The position numbers were made by a program, and so were the translations under genes. Below, piece by piece: positions 1-11,214 of a stretch of 64,000 nt of DNA (the first letter of the stretch is position 1; every line of letters begins with the position of its first letter). The notes beneath the pieces are model-generated. The model ran no database searches, was not told where the DNA came from, and saw nothing but the letters and a program-made list of their open reading frames with translations. This DNA is from Gnetum montanum. Lineage: Eukaryota; Streptophyta; Gnetopsida; Gnetales; Gnetaceae. The stretch spans positions 140,152 to 204,151 of the forward strand of contig MNCI01016091.1 of assembly GCA_015680685.1 (NCBI GenBank), read 5' to 3'.

Positions 1-2031
1 CAGCTACGGTAGATCAACTCAAGGCAGATTTAAATGTGAACAGGGTCAACACCGTTGATAGACATGAAGACAATAGTGAGATTTTGCCGTTACCTGATCC
101 ACAAAATGATAATATTCTTGAGGATAAATGTGTCTCAGATAATGAATTTCATAAAATTGAAAAACAAACCAAATTTAATAAGCAGATTCGGGAGACACCT
201 AATGATGCACTATTTCCTGCACAAGAGGTTGAAAGTGAGATAAGGAAAGAGCATCTGGAAAATCAGATTGATAGGATAGAAAGTTTTGTTTCGCTTCGTA
301 GGCAGCATGACAGGCAGATAGGTACCTATGACATGGATAGCAATGATGTTTGGACTGAAGAGGATATTAAAAAGCTGAGGAGAGAAGTTCAAATGCTTCT
401 CAACATTGATTGCTGTAGTGAGCATGCTTCTAAGGTTTGGATTAAGTTTGAGCAACTTACAACGAGGCTTTCACATGACCTTGCAGAACAATTAAGATTA
501 ATTATGGAGCCTACATTGGCAAGTAAACTTCAGGGAGACTACCAAACTGGGAAACGGATTAACATGAAAAAGGTTAGTGTAGACTGGTTTTTTGTTCTCA
601 AGCTTTGTAGTCTTTAAGCTTTAGTTTGATATACATCTCTCTACCACAATGTTTTGAACGATTGTCCATACCAAATTATTTACAGATCATACCTTATATT
701 GCGAGCCACTTTCGAAAAGATAAGATTTGGCTCAGGCGCACCAAACCTAACAGAAGAGAATACCAAGTTGTTTTGGCAATAGATGATTCACGTAGCATGT
801 CTGAAAACAATTGTGGGCACATGGCTTTGGAAGCTTTAATTACTATATGTAGGGCTCTCTCACAACTGGAAGTAGGACAGATGGCAGTTGCCAGTTTTGG
901 CAAGAAAGGCAATATTCAAATGTTGCATGATTTTGACCAGCCCTTTACTAGCGAAGCAGGCCTAAAGGTTTAAATCTAGAAGCAGCCTCTTTTTGGATCT
1001 GGCTAGTTTTGATTTATTCGTTGATCGTCTTTTTGACATCTTTTTTTTATTTTATCTGTTCTAGATTATTTCAAAATTCTCCTTCAAACAAGAAAACACT
1101 ATAGCAGATGAGCCAGTTGTTGATTTACTTAAATATTTGGTGGCACTACTTGATCATGTTGCAATGAGCTCTCGAGGACGGTCTGGTCGAGTTGAAGTCC
1201 AGCAACTAGTGTTGATCATAGCGGATGGGCGGTTCCATGAAAAGGTAATCATCAATTCTATTGAAATGCTTTTTTGTTTTTTTGCTTAATTAAATTGCAT
1301 GTATATAGGGCTGCATCTTTTCTTACATACTGTGGAATTCTTATTAGTTATTAAAAACAACTATATTTAAGCATAAGTATGACAAGTCTTGGGATTAAAA
1401 AATATTAGTTATATCAAGCCCTGTTTGTTTCAATAGGTTTGTTTGATACCATGTCATGAGCATTCTTATTTTTTATTTCTCGTTAGAAGTAACATTCTTG
1501 TTCTACGTTTTAACAATAATGCAGGAGAACCTAAGACGTTGTGTAAGAGATGCTTTGAGCAGGAAACAACTATTGGCCTTCATTGTCTTGGATAATTCAG
1601 AGGAATCAATTTTGGATGTTCAGGTAAATGTGTTGGGTATGATTTTTTAATTTTTTCGGTTAATGTATCTTGAAAATAGTCTCACATGATTTTTATTTAT
1701 TTATTTATATTTTTTCTGCAGTCTGTTTCTTTTACAGAAAGGGGTCCTCAATTCTCGAAGTATATAGATTCCTTTCCCTTTCCTTACTACATAATATTGA
1801 AAGATATTGAAGCTTTACCAAGGACATTAGCAGATTTACTGAGACAGGTAACGCTTATGGACGGTCCTCTTTCTTTGCCAATGTATCTTAGGCTTGGTAT
1901 ATTTGGCTTCAAAATGATTTATGTTTTCATTCATTAAAATGTTGCAATATTTTTTTTGTTTTTGTTGTGATCCCGTAGACAACTAATGAGAGTTCACATT
2001 TCTGCAGTGGTTTGAACTGATGCGGTATTGA
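1..2031 (+). CDS. MDN1: Midasin (MDN1/Rea1), C-terminal part, six exons, 5' truncated by window edge
   Basis: Midasin is the giant nuclear AAA+ ATPase that strips assembly factors from pre-60S ribosomes; its C-terminal MIDAS domain grips the Rsa4 and Ytm1 UBL domains. Exons are 1-572 (reading frame from base 3), 686-967, 1065-1244, 1525-1623, 1722-1847 and 2008-2031. Every intron is GT-AG and phase 0, so the 426 visible codons join without a break and end at TGA 2029-2031. The second exon carries GKRINMKK/IIPYIASHFRKDKIWLRR followed by the MIDAS metal-binding motif DDSRSMS (DxSxS, about visible residue 223); the third has the LIIADGRFHEK strand. The acidic stretch in the first exon fits the D/E-rich linker that precedes MIDAS. 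The whole protein is about 5,000 residues in plants, so over 90% of the gene lies to the left. Identification rests on motif order and is strong; expression cannot be judged. Confidence 0.93.
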
Positions 2032-4101
2032 AACAGCTAAGATGCCCTGCATCCGTTCAGTTAGCTGATCAAGATGATTGAAGTATATAACTGCAAATTT
2101 GAACATATGGAAATTTGGAGCATCATGCACGGCATCTTATGCATGTTTTTGCATGTGTACATTGTGAGAAAAAAAAATTCATTCTTTGCTTGCCACCATT
2201 TAATGTCATACTACTGATCTAACGATCCATCGTCACCATTAACATATAGATATAGGTGGTGTTGTATGCTTTGGGGATATAGGTTTTTAGTGTTGTGCCT
2301 GTAACCAACTAACAGAAAAATTGAAACTGCTCAAAATTCATTCCTGTGCAATACTTGCACATAATATTTGGCAATGTCACCACCAACAGAAACGTCCAAT
2401 GATGTATTTTGAAAAGTTAGATATCATTAGATTTCCGTGAATTTTCATGTTACACGGAACTTGGTCGTGGAAGAACAGAACATCTTTTGGATGCTGCAAA
2501 TGAATTTGTTTTGTATCCTATTTCATTACTTTTGGATATCGCCTATGCCTTGTGTTATGCATATTAGGTGACAATGTCAATCAAATATTTAAGATTTATG
2601 CATATTGATGCTCATACTTACAGTGCTTTTGTTGGTCGCCTTTTTTCTAGGAAGAATGTACTTCCAGAGTTTTTGTAAAAACAGTCCAGAAATCTTTTTG
2701 ATGACGTTATGTTAGCGCTGGTAATTGCAAATTTCTTTAAGAGTTCAATTTCTGCAATATTTTACGATTACCTTTTACGAATCATGGAAGGTTTCGCCTT
2801 TATAGATATTTGCATCGTACGTTACACCTATTTCCTATGGCAGAACGCAACGTAACACGATTGGTATTATTATTGGGGACAAGGTTAGGAGGAGGTAAAA
2901 CATTTGCCTAGGTGACAAAGAAACAAGCGACCCTGTAAATAGGTTTCAAGTTCAACTGCAACAGATTTAAATCGCAAAGGCTGAAAATAATGTTTTGAAA
3001 GATAGTAAAATTCCTCAAAATAATCCGGCATATGCGATTCATACCTTTGACAGCAATGATCATAGATTTTTGAATGTTTAAAAGGCAAATAAGGACATAA
3101 AATTGTTCTAAATGCCAAATTATTCAATCAAATTTGTAATATAGTTGGTACCAAAAAAATTGAAAAAAAACAAACACCTATATAATATTTGGAGTGATGG
3201 TAAGGTGCTTGCTTCTTAAGGCCTGAGTTTGAATCTAGGTCTAAAGAGATTAGGCTTTTGTACATCCACCAACCTTACTAGAAGATCAGTGTTCGCAAGA
3301 TAAGCATTGAACTTCATCCACTAACCTTCTTGGAACTTGCCTTATGGTCACATCCATTGACCTTCCCAGAAATAGAATTACACATGAAAATCAGCTTGCA
3401 TTATTATATCAAATAAATATTGTCATCCACAGACCTTTAGAGAAATAGTATTACACATAAAAACCACATCTCTATGTTCTCTCTATGTTCTTTGACAAAT
3501 GCACTTAACAGAAGCAATAAATCAACTGCTTTCAACTTGATGCAGATGCTAATAGTTCAATAAATTTGTCATTTTCTATTCCCACCGACTGTTAACTAAA
3601 CAAAACAATTAAGGTTTCAGTTCAAGATTTGTCCCTTTACTTGAGAGCTTTCTGGAAAGGCAGTTGCAATAAATGGTATTACATGCAGCAATGAGTTTTG
3701 AGTTCATGACTACCACATTGTGATTTGCAGGTTGCAGGTTGGATTCTAATGAGTATGCTTATTTGACACACTGTTATGTTTAAAGAAATTTCATGAAAGC
3801 TTATGTTGGTTATATTTGCGGTGTACATCCTAGGGATCCATATAGTCATGTAGTTCTGATTCCAACCGCCTTCCCCTCCAACAACAATCACATCAAAAAC
3901 AAAAATACCACATAATTACCATATTGTGCTTGATTTCTTGTTGAGGCAAGTTGATCCGATGCATGCGCTTCTAAGGCTTCAACACCATTACCACTTAATA
4001 AATGTAATTTGCTTTGCTCAAATTGAATATATATGCAAAAATAAAATAAAATGCAAGCTCTGGAGAGTACATCTTATCAGAAGTTTCATCGTCATTATGC
4101 T
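2032..4101. other. Convergent intergenic region and 3' UTRs between MDN1 and the G6PDH gene
   Basis: AT-rich, no coding signal I can support. It must hold the 3' UTRs of both convergent genes. Short frames here (for example 2885-3127 on the - strand) have no recognisable domain, and I treat them as chance. A tRNA-like stretch near 3192-3238 is listed separately. Confidence 0.6.
3192..3238 (+). repeat. Possible tRNA-derived SINE head
   Basis: The stretch reads like a tRNA 5' half and T arm: GGTAAGGTGCTTGC resembles an A box and GAGTTTGAATCTAGG resembles a B box (GGTTCGAATCC). The spacing of about 20 bases is shorter than usual. No second copy of this subtype is seen in the window, so this is only suggestive. 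Confidence 0.3.
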
Positions 4102-7100
4102 TTACATATCACCCCATCGAACATTGTAATTGGCTGCTAGGTAGTAGGCCCCCACTGGCCCCCGACTACCGTAAGGATACAATTCAGGCACAACCTTCTT
4201 TGATTCTATTTCTTCTAACACAGGAGTGAACAGAGCCCAAGCTGCATCAAGCTCATCACTTCTTATGAATAGACGTCTTTCTCCTTCAATAGCATCTAGA
4301 ATCAGTCTCTCATAAGCATCGGGTATTTCCTTGGAATATCTGAAAACATTACTAAGTCATCTTGAATCTACTTAATGAATGAAAACTTTTAACACACATT
4401 CGTCAGAATTATAACCGATAGTTAATAATAGAAACAATAGCTTTGAAATTTCCTAAAGAGATTGCAACAACGTTTTAATTTTATTTTAAAAACCATATCC
4501 ACAGAGCAATGCAAAACCAGAACAGCATATAAATCCTAGTTTGTTACCTTGACATATAAGCAAGGTTCAAATTACTCTGATCTAATCTCATTTCCAATCC
4601 AGGCAATTTATTGTTAATTTTGAGGTATATGGCTTCATCAGGCTGAATTCGAATTACTAGTTCATTTGTAGCACGGTCCAGATCTCTTCCAAAATTTCTT
4701 TTATACAGATTACCTGGAACATGTCTAAATTGCACCCTGATTTCTGTCCTGAAAAGGTACCAACCCAAGTAATTAGCCTATAGAACAAGCTTCCTGCCTT
4801 ACAATGAAAGAACTGATTACAATAAAGTTCCAGTTTCAGTTTCAATAAAGTAGTTACAAAACATAAAATCGTAAAACACAATACCGCCTATTATGTAAAG
4901 CCTTTCCTGCTTTCATTAGGAAAGGGACGCCATCCCATCTAGCATTGTCTATGAAAAGAGCAGCTGCTGCAAAAGTCGGAGTAAGGCTACTTTTAGGCAC
5001 TGTTGGATCATCAGTGTAACCAGGGTGTCTTGAATTTCCATTAACATGGCCTTTGTACTGTCCAGTAACCACATCTTCAAGTTTCAAGGGTCTCATTGAC
5101 CTTAGTACTTTAACCTGACATCAATAAAATAAACAAGAGATAAAATCATCGTGCACATGGTCAAAACACAAATTAGGGAAATTGAGGTACAAAAAAACTG
5201 TCAATCATAAGGATTGGAAACGGAAAATCAATGCTATTTTTATCATAATGTATATCAACTTTTGTAATTCTTATTTGTATAAGACTCGTGAAATTTTAGC
5301 TGTGTAATAAACTCCACAGCTTGCAAATCCAACCTTTTCATTTCTGATATCTTCTCCATCCAAACTGACAGGTGTTTCCATTGCAAAAATAGCTAATATC
5401 TGCAGTAAATGATTTTGCATTATGTCCCTGATGATACCATAATTATCAAAGTACCTGTAATCAACAGAAAAAGAATAAGTATTGCGATATCAAACTGTTG
5501 CTTAATAGGAATAATTGGGTCATTAACATAGAAAGCTCACCCTCCTCGACCTTCAGTGCCAAAATCTTCAGAAAAAATCAACTGTACATTTCTGATATAT
5601 TGTCTTGACCACAGGGGTTCAAAGACAAGATTGGCAAAACGGAGAACAGTAAGGTTTTCCACCAGCTCTTTCCCAAGATAATGATCAATTCTGCATACAT
5701 ATACATGCTTACAGATTGTTCATTTTGACTATTCAGCCATTCCATCCATACAATGGCATCAATGATAGCAAGATCTTATTATACCTATAAATCTGGTCTT
5801 CAGTAAGATGTTCCTTTAGGCGTCTTGTAAGTTCGGCAGATGATTTAGAATCTCTACCAAAGGGCTTCTCAACAATTACTCTAGTCCATCCATTCGCTGA
5901 AGATGTAAAGCAGCTTGCATATTGTGCAGCATCAACAAACACATTGGGGGGCACTGATAAGTAGAACAATCGGTTTGCAACTTTATCACCCTATTGATTT
6001 CCAAAAATTGGGAATAAAAGAAAAAGTAAAGAGCAATCAATAGAAAAGCATTGTCACAACCATAAAACGATAAGGTAGCAATAGAAGAGATTTACACAAT
6101 TAGAATGCTTTAACAATTTTGCATAAAATGCAAACATGGATGAATGTCCCAAGTGAACAACATTTCGCAATTAATATTCACACTATCATAACCTTCGAAA
6201 CTATATTTCTATTGATTTAACTTACAATAAATTCCAGCCTCAAACCCATGTGATTCCTTAAAAAATTAATATGATAAAATATGTCATTTTAACATGGAAG
6301 AGAGGAAAAGTTTTGATGAAACCCATTAGATGGAAAAAAAACCTATATTCTTAGCAAGCGGCGATTACAGAAAGCATATTACAGAATCTTATTAGGCATG
6401 ATTTAAGGGAAGCAACTAAATTTACAGACTCTAGTCTGGCCACCATAACAGAACAATCAAAATAAACAAAAAGAAAATACACAATACCCTATTTTCTCAC
6501 AAGATACCAGCAAATGTGAAATCGACTCTTCATCATACATTCAGTCTCTTATCCATCTAAACACTTCCAGGAATACACATGCCAGTAAGCATTTTAAAAA
6601 CATGAAATCACAGACTTCAAGAGAGAAAAGCTTGCACAGTGACTGTTCTAAAGAGATGTTGCTGATACCACAAAATAACGCCCACACTAGATAAAAACAA
6701 GAAAAGGTTAATTACTAGCATATGTATAAGAAGGTTTAACAACCAAGCAATGATGATAAAAATAGCACCATGTTCAACAAGGCTAGCATGCTGGAATTCC
6801 TTGAATTCATTTGATTACCTCATGTTGTTTTAATTTTTGGTCTAATATTTTGAAGTCATCTTCGGAATTGTACTGGCCTGAATGATAAAAGCAACGACTC
6901 AAAAATTGCTCCATTTTATCGTCACAGTTTTCTCTGTTTTAAATTAGGCCATGTTAGAATTGAAAAGCTTCAATTATCACTAACGTGAAACTTTGTTTTG
7001 TGGTGGGTTCAAAATAATAACAGAAAACAATGGAATATCACAATCTGAAAGTATGTTATTAAAACTCAGACGAAGTAAATGTCATGAAAGAAATAGCAAC

Positions 7101-8575
7101 CTTTTGTCAATCCTGCAAGTTAATTTCTCACTGATCTTCTTCCTTAAGTCTGCATCTGTCATACTGGTTCGTGCATAGCCATAAATGGTGAAATTCTGCA
7201 AACACAGAGAAATGAAAAGCCTTACAATGAATAACTAAACTATTAACTTCGTTATTTGAAAATAAAATTCTACTCCATCTAAAATTGTATACTCTACCAA
7301 AGTAAATTGAATATGTAGTTCTTGTATAGTCGCCTAATTCTATAAATATATAGTATACGATGAATAGGACAAGGATGTCAAATCATACTTTTATGAAGAT
7401 ACATAAACATGCTGCTTCAACTATTTGTAAACAAATAATACGTTATGCCTGATCAGAACATCGTAAAAAACAGTACTAGTATTCTGAAATTGGAACAAAT
7501 TTTTAAAAGTTCTGTAGAAGGAATTCTGCAACTAACTTTAGAATAATGAAACTCAAATTTTTACTTACATCCACTGAGAAACCTTGGATCTCAGTGGGTG
7601 TAAGTCAAAATTTCAGTTTCATTATTCTAGATGCTACCTAATGTATATGGTGTTAATTGGCCAGTACATGTGAAACACCTTCCCTGCTTGCAAGCATACA
7701 CAGAAATGATCCATTAAATCATAATTATCAACTTGTGGAGCAACATAATACCAATCAATGCGTGCTAACATGGCAGTAGATTACCAAAATTCAAAAGCAA
7801 TACAGCCTAAATTACTACAGCTGCACCAGTGCAGAAATATGGTAGCACAGTGAATACATGTTCTTAAATTCAATAATTCATAATAGGTAGTATGAAGTCA
7901 AGAGGCGCTCCTGGATGAAATTACGTGTGCTTTGATCAGCCGTTATGAATACTACTATGACATAGGCGAGGCTGCAAATTTTCAATGTTCCTGCCTCAGA
8001 AGAACTAAAATCTTGACCCAGAAACAGAGATCAAGTAATTTATCATTCTGTACCTCGGGCATACAATCTTCATAAAAGAGTGCAAATAATGCTGGGAAAA
8101 TCTTCTTCTTGGCAAGGTCTCCAGAAGCACCCACAACGGTAATACTGACAGTAGAACCAGTGGAAGCACTGTTCATTTCTAAGCCACCAGAAACCGCCCC
8201 TGCTAAAGATGCAGAACCATTGTCGGGAACCTTCTGAATGTTTGCCGAATATTCAGAGGCAGAAGAAACAACCCCAGCTGCAGCAAAAAAATTCATTTGA
8301 AATCATTCAATCCAAATATCGCAATAATTGAGCAGAAAAAGTGAAAAACGCAGTGTTTGAGGAAATTGTGCGGATCTTAGATAAAGGGTTTCTGATGCTA
8401 TACCATCCTGCATCCGGCATTTTCTCCTGAAATATTTCTTGCAAGGAAATTGTGCAGATCTTGGGAACACACTGGATCTGGGCAGGATTTTATAGCATTG
8501 AATTAATGTTGGGTGATAGAATTGTGGGTTTGATAAATCTAAAAAGTAGCTGCTCCTCCTACTTAAGACCCCCAT
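4102..8575 (-). CDS. G6PD: Glucose-6-phosphate 1-dehydrogenase, plastid-type, ten exons, complete
   Basis: It catalyses the first, NADP-dependent step of the oxidative pentose phosphate pathway, predicted in the plastid stroma. Exons on the - strand are 8575-8404, 8277-8054, 7195-7101, 6933-6819, 5990-5785, 5690-5541, 5454-5334, 5114-4885, 4748-4548 and 4339-4102. All introns are GT-AG with matching phases, giving 583 codons, close to known plastid isoforms (about 575-600). Residues 1 to about 60 are rich in Ser, Arg and Phe and end in CRMQDA, like a transit peptide. Then come the Rossmann motif GASGDLA (about 107-113), two cysteines eight apart (about 159 and 167) at the position of the thioredoxin-regulated pair of plastid enzymes, EKPFGRDS, and the substrate motif RIDHYLGKE (about 271-279) restored across exons 5 and 6. 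The start is the first ATG after an in-frame stop. An alternative ATG at 8296 would drop the transit peptide. P1 versus P2 class is not settled. Confidence 0.93.
7539..7629. other. Long intronic foldback (41-bp stem, 9-nt loop)
   Basis: Arms 7539-7579 and 7589-7629 are equal in length and differ at only three of 41 positions, with a loop at 7580-7588. It lies in the second intron of the G6PDH gene (7196-8053). The shape fits a MIR-type precursor or a very small MITE. No similar copy was noticed elsewhere in the window. Confidence 0.8.
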
Positions 8576-11214
8576 CTGCCCACAATCTCAGATGCTAGCC
8601 AGTAGTGTGTAGAACAGTAGAAAAACAGAGGTAACGAACATATACCCTGCTTTGCCAACCATGATAGATATCTTACATTATCCAAAGCATTAAAAATACC
8701 CTTTAAATGCTCTAATAACTTGGTCGACGAATCGTTTTGGAGCTTGATTCTTCGCTGATTCCAATGTCTGATGAAAGTGAAATAACTTCTGATTACTCTG
8801 CGGTAACTATTTTAAAACCCCTTTAACATTATTTTCGTCATGAATCTGTAAATTTTTCACCTCACCGCTGGTCATGAGACTGATTAGATGATGGAATGAC
8901 GGAAAGTTTGAACATATAATGTTAGTACGAAGCAGGGCATTTGCGCATGTACTTTCTTTTGTCAGCATGGCGGAAATCTGTAACAGCAAACACAACAGCA
9001 TATGATGAGTGAAATTTGAAATTCAAACTGAAATTTAATTCAACGCTCATGTTATTTTTAAACATGGTAAACATGGTATGGGCGCATAAGTTAAATGGTC
9101 ATGGTAAAAAAAAAAAAAAAGGAGAAGAAGAAACTAACAATACAGTGTTAGCTTAGTTGTAAGACATTTGATTTTGAAGCTCAAGGTCATGAATTCAATT
9201 TTGGTGAGCAATGCTGAGTTATATAAATTGGATTATATATTTTGGGGTGTACCTTTGTTTTACTTCTAGTTCCAACACTCCAACCAAAAACTATGGCATG
9301 TGTTTAAGCCATGAGGGAATCTTAATTCCTTTGGTATAACTCACAACCATGCAATAGTGAATACTTGAAATAAGATAGATTTTATTACCTTAGTAATAAG
9401 AATCTTGGTTTAGTAACCTTATGCATGGGTAAAACTAAATTATAAACTTGAAAAAAATTGTAAAAGAAGTTCTAAAGTTTCACAATTATATGATACTATT
9501 CTCTTTTTCTAAAAAAATGATTTTAAATGCTAATAGCATTGGATTTTTTTTAAAAAAAAGAGAATGAATAAAAATTAAATCACTTATTAGCTAAATGTAC
9601 ATCTCTTAGTTACTAAAGGTAAATCTATTATATTATCCTTTTTAAAAGAGTTGTACTTCTCTATTTGTTTTACAAGTTATTCACAAATTATATCATATGC
9701 TCTTTTCTCTCAATTTAATATAAAAATTTCTACATACTTTGCTAATGTTAAATTTCTTAAGTTATATCTATTTTTCCTGCACACATAGAAAGAGAAGCAA
9801 TTTCACACCATGAATGATGAATATAGAGATCATTCAAAACTATTAGAATTTCATATTGGATGAAGAAAAACTTTTCAAATCTAATTACTAATCTTATTAT
9901 TTAGGAGATTCTTTTTATTAAAAAAATGCTACAATTTCTGCACACATCAACAATTTTTATACCATTGACAATAAATCCAAACACCATTCAAAACCCCTAC
10001 AATTTCATGTTACATAAAGCAAATATTCTCAAAGCTACTCCTATTATTTAGGATATTACTTTTACTTAAAAAGGGTCATCACTCCCAAGGCTGCCTGCCC
10101 ATTCCATCAACATAAGGTCCAATAGATGGGCAAAACCCTAACATCTTTTCAAGTGGCTACATATAAAATTTGAATCTACGTTTTATGACCTGAGAAACAA
10201 ACACTCTACAAACATTTTACAATATTTCTATCTAGTGAAAAAAAAAACTAGAAACTAGAAATTTTATTGAAGCGTTTCAAAACAAGTAAAAGCAAGGAAT
10301 TTCTAAGCCCTACTACTATGTACTTATAAAAATGTTCACTTGTATCAATACCTTATCTAAACCTTGTCCAAAGCCTTAGACTTGATAACTAATACTAAGC
10401 ATTCAGCTTTAAAAAATCTCCCTTTAGTGATAAAGCTTGACACACATAAAACTAAAATGATGATGAAGAGGAGCGTAAAGCCATATTATTTGTGACTTGT
10501 AAAGGCAACTACGAGTTCAAGATCGCATGGTAGCTCGCTCAAGTTTCATCCAACAACCTGGAGCTTATCAACCATCAACTGAATATTGTTGAAAAGTTCC
10601 ATTATAACATGTTCAAGAACTAATTACACATGGCCAAACCTGCATTGCTTCTAAACAAGTTAACATCATTTCATGAGCAAAATATATCCGGTTTGACAGT
10701 AAACTATCTACAGTAAAAACATTTTAAGTAACTCTCGCTTATCTTTATGTTTTTCAAAGTCAATATAACACCATCTGCGGTTCAAACAGTGTATAAAAGG
10801 GTTAAGGAAACTGCAAACCCGCTGGTGAAGTTGGCCAACATTTCTCAAATTTACATTGTTGCCTGTATTCACGGCTTCTGAATTCATTTGCTCAAATATT
10901 TTCTTGGCCCACAAAGAGTCATTTGAACACAAAAAGCATGGGCATGCATAAAAACATCTCAGGCCCTTGCCATCAGTCAAGATAATTTGCACCAAGTGTG
11001 CTCTAGTCTTCGAAATCCTATTAAGGCGTTTTTCTTTTCATCATCGAAAGTTATTAAATAAAGATGTCAGTATTCAAGGAAGCATCATGAATGCTTCCAA
11101 CTTGTAATATCCCCAAATCGTTTTTAAAAAACTTAAATGCAATCAACGAAGGCAATTATGAGTTACCCTAATTCCCAAAGAGTTTAAATAGAATTATGGA
11201 GTATCACACTTTCG
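8576..11214. other. G6PDH promoter side and Sec14-like 3' side; no supported gene
   Basis: AT-rich intergenic DNA containing the upstream region of the G6PDH gene (right of 8575) and the downstream region of the Sec14-like gene (left of 11215). A SINE-like copy lies at about 9141-9240 next to a poly-A run at 9104-9119. A - strand frame at 10995-10708 (95 codons, several Cys) has no domain I recognise and lies where the Sec14-like 3' UTR would be, so I do not call it. Confidence 0.55.
9141..9240 (+). repeat. tRNA-derived SINE, copy 1
   Basis: TGTTAGCTTAGTTGTAAGAC resembles an A box. GGTCATGAATTCAATTTTGG resembles a B box about 30 bases on. The following GCAATGCTGAGTTAT body is shared with the copy at about 34800-34875 on the - strand, which shows that this is a dispersed family and not a chance likeness. 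A poly-A run lies just before it. Confidence 0.5.

Noticed and set aside
3192-3238. Functional tRNA gene
   Set aside because: No acceptor-stem pairing or anticodon arm is visible; at best a SINE head.
8303-8575. Separate small gene upstream of G6PDH
   Set aside because: A GT-AG intron (8403-8278) joins it in phase to the G6PDH exon, and it looks like the missing transit peptide.
10708-10995. 95-codon - strand frame with a Cys-rich start
   Set aside because: No known domain, lies in the presumed 3' UTR of the Sec14-like gene, and I could find no flanking exons.
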